Source: Xestospongia muta
Taxonomy: Eukaryota > Porifera > Demospongiae > Haplosclerida > Petrosiidae
NCBI GenBank assembly: GCA_963693285.1
Contig: OY848923.1
Location: 2,862,038-2,926,037, forward strand
Length of the DNA stretch: 64,000 bases
Reading direction: 5' to 3'
This document shows, in pieces, positions 1 to 12,600 of the stretch. The position numbers and the translations under genes were made by a program. Position 1 is the stretch's first letter. Each line of letters opens with the position of its first letter. The notes below the pieces were generated by a model. That model searched no databases. It was not told the origin of the DNA and saw only the letters and a list, made by a program, of their open reading frames with translations.

Positions 1-1308
1 CACCTTCAAATGATGCTGATAGCTCCATACTAAGTATCTCTTCAATTAATGCAACTCAAGATGGTGGAATTTATACTTGCCTTGTATCTAATGCTGCTGG
101 TAACAGTAGGAACACTGCAACACTTAATGTCCAACCAATTATCTTAATACAACCAGTATCACAGATATTTACCAGTAATGGAAGTAATGAACAATTAGTG
201 TGTCAAGCTGAAGCATTCCCATCTCCAACATATACATGGATACAACTAGATAGTAAAGATCCTGGTGTCAATACATCTATATTAAGTTTTACACCTGTGA
301 TGTTTGGTGATGAGGGTACATATCAATGTATTGTGAAGAGTGGAGATGAAGAAGTGAACTCAACTACAAGTACAATTATTGGTAAGTAATTCACAAGTTA
401 ATAGTAGAACAAATGGTATCTATACTAAAATATATTAATGGTGTATAGGATTAGACCTACGTACACAGAACTTCATCCATTAATTTTGGTTCCTATTAAG
501 TATTTAATAACTTGGATTTCATAACTCTTGGCAGACTGCTAGTCAAAGTATTTGCTTGTGTATATAATGATGAGTGTATAACTAGTACTACTATCTGTTG
601 TTGGCTGAAGTCATAGGTATGTGTCTATTTCATATGTAAATTTAATGTACATGTAAAAGTTATATACATGTAATATACTACTTCCTTTACTCATTAGATT
701 TAGTTCTTTATCACATGCCTAACAGCTGACAATAGTACTTACTAACACTTGCTAAGATAAAATGGTAGTATATAGTGGACATTCCATTTACCTTACTAGC
801 TTCTCATCATTACTGGTAGACATTTTGAGTAGGGAGAGTTGATATTATTAAAACTCTGGTAGTAGTTACCTACTCTCCCTCTCTCTCTTATACCTTCTTA
901 ACAAGTGTTGCCTAACAACTGGTTGCTATGTATTTATTCATTAATAGTTGGCTATGTGTCCATTTGAATTGTTTATATATCATCTATTACACTTAAAATA
1001 GCAGCAAAATCTCACCTTAGTTTCTATATAATACATATATATGTGGTTCGGTCATGCTTAGGAATGAAATGATTGCTTAACCAGAATCTGGATCAGTTCT
1101 GTTCACTGTGAAAATGTTTACTCAATGTTTAGCAATGCAATAAACTTGAAAGAAAGTAAATTCAGACTTCAATCCTATCACTCCCAAGCCTATCACTGCA
1201 CAAGGCAAACTCTATCTGCATCTTCCTTGTTATAAATAAAATAAAAATAATTACTCTTACATGCTATAGACAATCTTGTAGAAATCTCTCACCTTTCTTG
1301 AATCAATT

Positions 1309-1350
<42 letters not shown>

Positions 1351-4300
1351 ATCACCTGTTGGCAGCATTACTGCTATACCTAAGACACAAACCTTTGCAC
1401 AATTTTCAATTGTCACTTTTGACTGTACTGCTAAAGGAGGTCCCAATACTATCTATCGATGGATCAAAGGGAGGAACATATTGTCTCCAATGACTCCTCC
1501 ATTAAATGTCACATCAGTTCTTAGTAAACTAACTATTGTTGGTTATGAGTCAAGATTACTATTATTGTCTATTAAAGGAGACGATGGAGGAGAGTATACT
1601 TGTATAGTTATTAATGATGCTGGATTTGATAATGACACAGTTACTCTCTATATCTTTCCTAATATCACTAGACAACCTGTAAATCAGTATGTTCAACCTG
1701 GAGATACTGTGAGTCTCTATTGTAAAGCTGACTCCTTCCCTCCACCTACTTATCAATGGGAGAGAAGGAATAAAACTGGAAACTTTGTAGTTATTTCTGG
1801 TGAGACTAATACTAACTTGACTATAGTCAATATCCAATATGAACTGTTTGGCGATTATCGCTGTGTTGCTACTGCTCCAATCATTGATAAAACTGCTACC
1901 TCTAATATAGCAGTTATAACTGGTAAGAATAGTAATGTAAACTTTAAAATGTAATGTCACTGTCTCTTCTAGTGTCTGCAAATGGCATTGTTACAATTGA
2001 TCCTGACTTTATGATAGTGAACAATGGTAGTAGTATCAGATACACGTGTTCTGCTAGAGGAGATCTAAATAACACTTTCCTTTGGTTTCGTACATCACAT
2101 ATTAACATTGCATTAGCTTATTCAAATCTTCTAACACAATTTCCACTACCAGTTAACCAGCTAGTAATAGAATTGTCTAACATAACTCTTTGTATAGGGA
2201 CTGTCTTTACAATTACATCAGTAAATGCTACTAAAGATGGAGGATCTTATGATTGTTATGTTTTTAATGAAGCTGGATACAAGAATAACTCTACAACTCT
2301 CTATGTTCGACCTGTCATAACAGAGCATCCAAATGACCTGTATGTTAATGATGGAAAGACAGTTACCCTCTCATGTAGAGCAGACTCTTTTCCTGCTTCT
2401 AAGTACCACTGGGAAATGATGAACAGAACAACAACAGCATTTGAACCTATTGAGAATGCAACAGATGCTACATTTACTATCACATCAATCAGCTATAATG
2501 ATTATGGTAACTATCATTGTGTTGCTACTGCTAATGGTATTGCTGAAGATGCTACATCAGAACCAGCTCTTATAACTGGTAAATAGCTTCATGTATATCA
2601 TTAAACACACATATGTTTTGATATTAGGCAATCAGAAATGTTGTAGAGAACAGTGTTTCAAGCCTAAACAAAAACTAAATTGTTTCAATCTGATAAAGTA
2701 TTATTATTATTATTATTATCACTATGCAGATATTATCAAAGCTAGACATTAATAAACATATTGCTATTATAATATTTAAAGAAATGAGTGGGCATTGCTA
2801 GTAATTAATATGATATTCACTTTTCATATTATAGTTTCTCCAAAAGATAGCATCATAGTCACACCTTCACATCAAACTCTAGCTATAAATTCAACTGCTT
2901 ACTTCCAATGTCATGCTAAAGGTGGTCCCAATACTATCTATCGATGGATCAAAGGGAGAAATCCATTGTCTCAAATGACTTCTCCTTTAAATGTCACATC
3001 AGCTCTTAGTACTTTCAAAATTGAACGTAATGAGTCAAGATTAGTACTGGAGTCTATTGTAGGAGATGATGGAGGAGAGTATACTTGTATAGCTATTAAT
3101 GAAGCTGGATTTGATAATGACACAGTTACTCTCTATATCTTTCCTAATATCACTATACAACCTGTAAATCAGTATGTTCAACCTGGAGATACTGTGAGTC
3201 TCTATTGTGAAGCTGACTCCTTCCCTCCACCTACTTATCAATGGGAGAGAAGAAATGAAACTGGAAACTTTGTGGATATTCCAGGAGAGACTGATAATAA
3301 CTTGACTATAGTCAATATCCAACATGGAGCATTTGGTGATTATCGCTGTTTTGCTACTACTGCAATCATTGATAAAACAGCTACCTCTAATACAGCAGTT
3401 ATAACTGGTAAGTATAATAATGTAAACTTTAAAATGAAATGTTGATATCTCTTTCATGTAGTGTCTGCAAATGGCAGTGTTACAATTAATCCAGAGTTTA
3501 TAATAGCAGATAATGGTAGTAGTATCATATTCACTTGTTCTGCTAAAGGAGGTCCAAATAACACTTTCATTTGGTTACGATCTATAGAATTAGAACAATT
3601 ATTTCAGCCTGGTTCAAATCTACTTACATTAGTCATGACATCTCCACTATCAGTTAGTGATGTATTGAATGAGTTGTCTAACATAACTCTCACCACTGGA
3701 GAGTCTCTCTTTATCTCTTCAATCAATGCTACACAAAATGGTGGACAATATAGTTGTATTGTCATCAACAAAGCTGGTGTAGATGCTAACACTACTACTT
3801 TATATGTACGACCTGAGATTATACAACAACCAGAAACTGTCTTTACAGAAGCTAATGTCTCTGTCTCTCTTACTTTTTTAGCTGATTCCCATCCTCGTCC
3901 ACAATATCATTGGCAAAAATTAAATGTGATGAATGGCCAATTTGAATTTATTATGAATGCTAACAAATCTACTTTGTCATTTCCTTCAGTGAATTATGAA
4001 GACTATGGTGTTTATAGATGTGTGGTAAATGCTGAAGGAATTATTGAAAATGCTACTTCTGATAGTGCTGTCATTAATGGTATGTGTCATAAAATGTGTT
4101 AAAGTTTATCCCTACAATTGGTTCATTAATTGTCTTTTTTGCATTTTTCTAGTTTCTCCTGCAGGAAGTGTTTTTATATCTCCACAAATTGAGAACACAT
4201 TTAATGGATCTACATTCAATTTGACTTGCAACTCTCGTGGTGGACCCTTCAATCATTTCCACTGGACATATTTAACAACTGGAGAGGTAGTATCCAATGA

Positions 4301-5191
4301 ATCAGTTTATGAACTCACAAGTACTGTGCATACTGGAGGACAATATCAGTGCTTTGTATACAATGATGCTGGTAATGACACAGCCACTGTTGCTGTTAAT
4401 AGTGAGTTGTTATATACTGAACTGACTGACTATTAAAAATTATCATTCTACTTTTATACGGTTATTAGTGTAAATTACTAAACAACAAACTGAGATTAAT
4501 TAAGATAGATTCCATAGATACATAGTTAATACTTACTATAGTTTGTTAGGGAGAATAAATAAACATTGGTTCATTATATCATTGCACACACCACAGAGCT
4601 GTTTAGTTTTTATAATATATTATATATATTTTTATAGCAGTTAAACCACTTAGATTGTTAAACTGATATTCAATGTTAAGCCCTATAGCAATTGATAAAC
4701 CATTAATGATTGATATGGTTTATAGTCTTTAATATGTCATATATTGTATACATGTATTATTAGTATATGAAACTCTTGCCAATAATAAACCCATATAAGT
4801 CAAAGGTATATCATATTATTAATATCATTATAGTTTTAACTCAATGACTACTTATATCCTATAGTTGGACCAATCATCATTACTAATCCTACAAGTATCA
4901 ATGTCAGTATTGATATACATAACATTGTATTAACTTGTGAGGCTATTGGAATACCTATTCCAGTAATTACCTGGACACACAATGATACAGTCCTCAATTT
5001 AAATGGTGGATCAGGTGACTTGGAGAATGATGTTTCTGTGGCCACAAGCAGATCACTTGGTACTATAAGGAGTGAATTAACAGTGTTCTCAGCTCTTCCT
5101 AATAATACTGGTTACTATGTTTGTAATGCTACTAGTCCTGTTAGTTTCTATCAGTCTGTGATGAGTACAACTGCACTGGTACTTGTTCAAG
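1..5191 (+). CDS. Ig-domain exon array of aGPCR paralogue 1
   Basis: Seven exons encode about eleven Ig-like domains. The large exons at 1350-1922, 1973-2578, 2835-3407 and 3462-4079 each hold two Ig folds, and 4153-4401 and 4865-5191 hold one each. Ig hallmarks recur: a B-strand Cys, a core Trp (RWIKGRN, YQWERRN), and D-x-G-x-Y-x-C before the F-strand Cys (DDGGEYTC, FGDYRC). Exons 1350-1922 and 2835-3407 are close duplicates, and so are 1973-2578 and 3462-4079, so a two-exon block has been duplicated. In the second Ig of 3462-4079 the B-strand Cys is replaced by Phe (TTT at 3875-3877), so that domain lacks its usual disulfide. The long introns 382-1349, 4402-4864 and 5192-5816 hold repeats and CT tracts; I see no further exon in them. 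Confidence 0.8.
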
Positions 5192-5724
5192 GTAAGGCTA
5201 ATGTGTATATGCACATGTGTATTATCATATGTAGCATTAATATGATCGTATCCGATCCAAAACTAACATACTATGACTTCAGAATGTAGATTAATCAGAT
5301 ATAAGCCCCTTCTGAGTGATTCACTTGGAATAAATGTCATTTATTTCTGATACCTATTATATTAGTTGTAATAATTATAACTATGAAATATATTATTATA
5401 CACTAACTGACACTGAAAATGAACCATATAGTAAATGTTTTTGTGTGAGGTGTATATTTCAATGAGTGACATTGATCAACTGTAAATGTTGACATTTACT
5501 GACATTTATAGCCAGTAGTCACCTATTGTAAACAATCTATCATTTCATATAGCATTGTTTTAACAACAACTTGTAACTAAGCAATGATGCATAATTACAT
5601 TAAATTATTATTTAATGTTATATTAAATGTTTAATACACACACACAAATACATGTGTATACGCATAGTAATCATGACACATGTATTATGTGTACACAGTT
5701 TACATAAATCAATAATTGATGTTA

Positions 5725-5788
<64 letters not shown>

Positions 5789-6526
5789 ACTCTCTCTCTC
5801 TCTTTCTCTCTCTCAGTTATTCATGAAATTCCTGTCAACCTTACTTTCAGCAATCTCACCTCTTATAGTCTTAATCTGATGTGGATAGAGCCTCATGCTA
5901 ATAATGCTCTTATACTTAACTATTTTGTGGTTTACACTGATCCTAATTTCTTAGGAGGAGCTGTAGTAACACTATCAGTAAAGGGACCAGATCCACCAGA
6001 AGAGTTATTTATTAACAACTTACATCCAGGAGTAACTTATAGCTTTACTGTATTTGCCAATAATGAGGAGGGTAATGGTAGTTCTAGTCAACCACTTTCT
6101 GTTAGAACACTAGAAGAAGGTATGTAATAATAGCATATTATAGTAGCTACTCTCTCTCTCATACAGTTCCATCTGGATATCCACAAAACTTACAAGCTAC
6201 AACACTCAATGCTACATCTATTCTTGTGACCTGGTCACCTGTCTTATCAAATGAAACAAATGGCATTATAGTTAACTATACAATATTTGTTACTACAGAT
6301 GTCTCATTTGTGACAGCATTCACTGTTGATATCAAGGAAGCTACAACATTACAATATCAATTTAATGGACTTCAAGAGTTTGTTGATTACAGCTTCTCTA
6401 TATTGGCTTCTACTGCTGTGGGAGAGGGACCTGCTAGTCCAACTGTGACTAACAGAACTGATGAAGCTGGTTAGTGACAATCTGTCTCTGTCTCTGTCTC
6501 TGTCTCTCTCTGTCTCTCTCTGTCTT

Positions 6527-6605
<79 letters not shown>

Positions 6606-9600
6606 CTCTCTTTCTCTTTTCCTTTCATCTTACATCTCTCATTCTCCCACTAATTAGTTGACATCGTTTAATTACAAACAATACATATTTTATATAGTAG
6701 ATCAAAATCTATTGTTACTATTACTAACACATCATTGTTACTAATACTAACACAAATAATTAATTAAACTAACTTTATCATTACTACATACCTCTTATCA
6801 TAATATACTCATCTATTGTTACTATAGCACCTGCTAACTCCCCTCAAAACTTCATTGTCATTGGCACTACACCTAATTCCATATCTCTCTCATGGTCTCT
6901 GCCCCCTATTCAGGACATTAATGGTATTATTGTCATGTATATCATTCGTTATAAGATAATTGAACAGTTGGGTGTGGCTATTGATCCTCAGACATCAGTT
7001 GTTAATGTAACAAATGTAGGTGGTTCCATTACTACTGAGAACCTTATGAATTTAGAGAATTACACTAAATATGAGATATCAATTACAGCTGTGACAATAG
7101 GAGAAGGACCTACTATTACTTTGATTCAAAGAACAGATGAAAATGGTATATTGAATTAATAAGGATTAACGGGCGAAAAGACTAAGGATGGATGTGTGAA
7201 AATGAATGGATGGACAGTCAGACTGATTAATGGAGAGATGCTTGAATTAATAGCTAACCAACCAATATTATTTCTTTTATGTATTAGTTCCTGGAGCTCC
7301 ACCTCAAAATGTAGTAGCTATTACAAAGTCAACAACTAGTATCTATGTGACATGGGAAGCTCCTCCCCCTGACATGACCTTTGGTATCATAGAAGTTTAT
7401 GAGATACAATATGGAGAATATAGTACCATTAGTGGACAACTAATGGATGGGACTACAAATATAACACTCGTCAATACCACTGATAATGCAATATTTAGTA
7501 TGACATTTTTTAACCTTCAAGAAGCTAGAGAATATGGTTTCCAAGTCAGAGTGTACACAGTTGGGCCAGGTCCTTTTGCAAACATTGTCACTAATACAAC
7601 ATATAATGCTCGTAAGACTGAAAATGAATTTTATATTTAGCATATTTTCATGAATTACCTTTTATATATATACAAAATATTAACTCAACCTTTTGACACA
7701 AAATATTTATATGTACTATTTATTGCATGTACATGTACAATTACATGTTTATTTTTCTAAACACTATAATATAATATTTAATTATTTATACAGTATATTA
7801 TTCCAGCTCTCTTCTTATTATTACATAGCTCCTGCCATTGCACCTGGCAATCCCTCAGCTCCACCAGCCAATCAAAGTGATCCCACATCAGTGACATTGT
7901 CATGGGATCCTATTCCATTGGATGAACAGAATGGTGACCTGACATACATAGTCAGTATTGTTGCTTTAGGTTTGATTGATAGAGGTGGTCGTAGGAAGAG
8001 ACAGACTAATACTTTTGACCAATGCCTCACTGTTGGTGGAACACCACCTGCTTTTAATTTATCTGTACCTGGTAATATGACTAGTGTTATCGTCACTAGA
8101 CTGAGTAAGTTTTTGTCATATTAATACAACTATTAGTTCACTTATTTTGTCCATACATATCTTTATTAGTTTGTCCATCAATCATCAATCATTTGTTATG
8201 ACATATATTTTCCTTTGTGTTCTGTAGCTCCATTTGCTCAGTATACTTTTAATGTCACTGGACAGACTAGTGCTGGTCTAGGACCAACATCTCCATCTGT
8301 ACCTTTTGCTACTCCTCAGGGAAGTGAGTATATCTGTTTGTCTGTTTATCTATGTCTGTCTGACTATCTCTCTCTTTCTCTCTCACTCTCTATGTTTTTC
8401 TTATTTTTCTCTAAAGGTATTTATATACATCTATCACATTTATTATACATCCATTGCATTTTATATGTCCATTTCAGTTCCCACTGAGCCACAAAATCTC
8501 ACTGTTACCAATATGAGTTCTACATCAATAAGAATTGATTGGACTCCACCCATCTGTGACAATGGTATCCGAATAGGCTACACGGTAAACCTGATAATCA
8601 TTAAAATACTTTATATTTCATTTCCCCATTACAGATCATATATGAATCTATACCTTTTACTCAATCAAACTATATTGGAGAGATTGGTAGTCCATCATCA
8701 CCTATTACTGTGGATCAAGATAACATTTCTTTGACAATTAATAATTTAACACCTAATTCTCAATATCGTTTTACTGTCTATGCTCGTACTCAAGCTATTG
8801 GACTTGATTTTAGTTCATCTAGTATTACTAGAACTGGAATTACTAATGAAGATGGTATGTATCATATTATATAGATGGTGAATGAATGGATAGATGGATA
8901 GTTTAGATGAATGATGGACAGATGGATTAATCAAATGAATAGACAGATGGATATTAGGGAAAGGAAATGATGTTGTTTTAATAATATACTCTTTTTTCAT
9001 AGCTCCTGAGGAAGTCATTAATCTCATATCAATCAATCCCATTGCCCCTAATATTACTATCACGTGGACTCCTCCTTCAATTAGAAATGGATTATTTAAT
9101 TATAACTTAAGCTATGAAGCTAGGCAAGACTTCACTTACACTTTTCGCATTCAAACTACTTCAGAAACAGTAGAACTACCTTTTGGTACAACATCATATG
9201 TTATCACTAATGTCCTACCATTTGCAAATTATACTATCACAGTAGTAGCTTTTAATAGACAATTTGGAAGGATGTTTTCAAGTGATAATGTTGTCAATCA
9301 CATACGAACACAACCCATTGGTAAGTTATAGTAATATATGATCTAGTTAATAGAAATAACAATGTCACAATAAAAAGTAAAGCGTTAATAATAAAAACCC
9401 ATTTATAATGATAGTGTAAGTATTATTCGGCCAATTTATTTGCTAGAATAATGCAATTGTTTTAATATAATAACCATACTATTAAATCAATGATGTTATA
9501 TAAATAATATCAGTTGTACTATTTTAAACAAATACATCTCAAAAAACAATGGTCTATAACAATTTTAAATGCATGCACATGCATATAAATATGACTAAAA

Positions 9601-12600
9601 TTTTATCTTGCAGGTTCCACAAATGTTACTAATTTTATAGCAAGAACTCATAGCACTTCATCTATCTTTGTATCCTGGAACATCCCCTTGAGTCCTAATG
9701 GAAAAATAACACAATATTCTATTAAATATTCCAATAATGACCAACCTGTAATAACATCAAATCTTAACATTACTATTCCAAATCTGAAAGCTGGGATTAC
9801 TTATAACATCACAGTACAACCAATTACTGAATATGATAACCTGCATCTAATGGGTGCTATATCAATCATTATTCCAGTGACTTTAAATACCACAACTCCC
9901 AATACAAGTAAGGATGGTGATGATGCTTTAACCAGATGTGCATACATAAAACATATGTATGTGCTTGAAACATAATACATATTTAATAGACATTGTCTTT
10001 ACGGTAATGCTATGCTAACACTTAACATAGCACTCATTACTTAGTTACTAATTTTCAATATAGCAAGAGTTTATAGAATGGTATATTTTTTACAATGGGT
10101 AACTATCATTAGTAGATGTCAACATTTATAGTTGATTAACATTACTCAAGCAGGATATATATTTCATCAAAATATAATAATTTTATATAATATGACAACA
10201 CCTGTAAGGATTTTGTCACCAATTAAAATATTACAAACATTATATTTATCACTTTAAAATGATTTTCACTTTATATAGTTAATTTTTGTTCAACCTCTCC
10301 ATGTGGACAACATGGTACATGTCATAATTTGAGAGATAGATATTTATGTCAATGTTCAGATGGATACTCTGGTATCAACTGTGAATTTTGTAAGTTATAT
10401 AGAAATAATGTAATAATTTATTTTCTTTATTTTATAGTTGTAATTGTTACAATTGCACCACAAATTACACAACCACCTAAAAATACTTCAGGAAATCTCC
10501 ACTCTACCACCAACCTTACATGTAAAGCTACTGGTTCTCCTAATCCTACAATATTGTGGTATAAAGATAATGTTTTAATTCCCTATGGCAATACTGATGG
10601 CTCCATGTTGTTATTTCCTAAGTTAAAATTAGAAGATCGAGGATTTTATCATTGTGAAGCTAGAAGTTTATACGATGGAAAAAATGTTTCTGTGACATCA
10701 TCAAGAGTTCTCTTAAATATTTCAGGTTTGTGACTATGTGGTATGTAATTTTTTAGTATGTATTTTTGTATTTATTGTTTTTTATTTGCTTTACAGATAT
10801 TGCTCAATATGATGTTGTGATACAGTTGTCAGATGATTTTTATAAGACAAGTAATCAAAAGGTGTCAAAAAGGGTGTCTGATCTGATTAATAAGGTGTAA
10901 TTAATATGTTAATTTATTTTAACAATTTTTTCAGATCAATAACTTGCTTTCTGGTAAGAATTTAATTAACATGTCCATGACCACATTCTTCTCATTTCAA
11001 ATTCTTAATGTGGATCATATAAAGTAAATATTAACTGAAATAAACATTTATATATTTTCTCTGTAGTTTCACTGAACAACTCCATACTATTCCTATTGTT
11101 ATCACTATGATGACAAAAAATGGAGCCTCTGAACAACTCAGGATTGGAGTGCAACAGCAAATGAGTGAACTTAGTGAAGAATTAGGTGTCAACATTTCAA
11201 TAGTTAAAGTGGAAAGATTTGGTAAGACATGTTAAAAATATTATTATAATTCTTTGCAACTCCAAGATGGCTGTTCATCTAGTAAAACAGTTATACCATC
11301 ATCTTCTGGAAGACAAGATCTAAATATTACTCTTGTTTGGCCAGAAACAAATATTGGGGGACAGGCATTAGTTTACTGTCCTTGTGGAAATGGACCGTCA
11401 AACATTGGACTGCTCCAAGCCACTCGATATTGTGGAGGAAACTTTACCAATGGAGCTAAATGGACTAAATCAAGTATAGCAGCTTGTAATTTTAGCGACT
11501 TAGCTCGAGAAATATGCAGGCTAAAAAATGTTAGTTGCTAACAATTTTATAAATAATATTTTATATAATTACAGCTTCCAATAACAAAGAAAATAGTGCA
11601 ACTTGAGAGTCTTACAAGTGACAGTAATGTATTAGGTTCTACTGAAGTAGCAGCTAGTGTGAGTGTACTAGTGAGTGCAACAGAAGATGTATCACAGAAC
11701 ATTACAGTAAGTAATTCTGTCACATATTATATGATTTAATACTACCTATTTATTTATAGTTAACTACAGTATTTTTGGAAGTAGTTGACAACATTTTAGA
11801 TGTCAATAGAAATGTATTGCTAGAAAGTCAAAAAATATCTAATACATCAGCAAAGTTAGTTTTATTGATTTAAAACTAAAAATGCATATGTTTTAGGATT
11901 TTGGAAGCTGTTGAGTCAGTTATAGAGAATATACCAATTACTAATACATCAGAACCAGTTGTAATCTCTCAGACATCATTTGCTGTATCTGTACAACAAG
12001 TAGACATTGAAGAATTTAAACAATCTGGGCAAACATTCAGTGTGAATTTTGACTTTGAAGACTTATTAACTAGAAATCAAAGCCTTGATTCTAATGATCT
12101 GATATTTGGATCATCCAGTGAACAATCAACTGCAGCAATCACTCTACCTAATAATTTATTGAAGTCTGTTCCCAATTTGTCCAATAACTCTAGAATTACT
12201 AATGCTGTTTTTATTACTGACTTTCTATTTCTGAGTAGAAGTGATATTCTAGAGGTTGGTAGTCTTATTATATCTGCTGCTGTTGTAGGAGCAAATACAT
12301 TGGAGCAACTTCAACCTTCTGTGAATCTTAGGTTTATAATTAATCCAGTAAGTATATAGTACAATATTGTATTATGTCAACATCTTTTATTATATAGTAT
12401 GTGAATGGCTCATTTCCACGTTGTTCATTCTGGAATCAATCTTTAGACTGTGAGTAAATGTTCTTTTTATTACCATCCAGACTAAGATATTGTCATAATT
12501 ATATATATATATATTACTTTCTACATACATTGATTATACATGCTTTGATTATAAAATTGTAGTGTACACAAATACATACAAATATTTAGTGAAACAATAT

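Noticed and set aside
1562..1981. Minus-strand ORF opposite an Ig exon (similar one at 3041-3457)
   Set aside because: Mirror of well-supported plus-strand Ig exons; it recurs only because those exons are duplicated.
5652..5879. Ser-Leu-rich ORF on the plus strand
   Set aside because: It is a translation of the CT microsatellite and ends at the acceptor of the real FN3 exon.
6461..6661. Ser-Leu repeat ORF on the plus strand
   Set aside because: Microsatellite translation in an intron.
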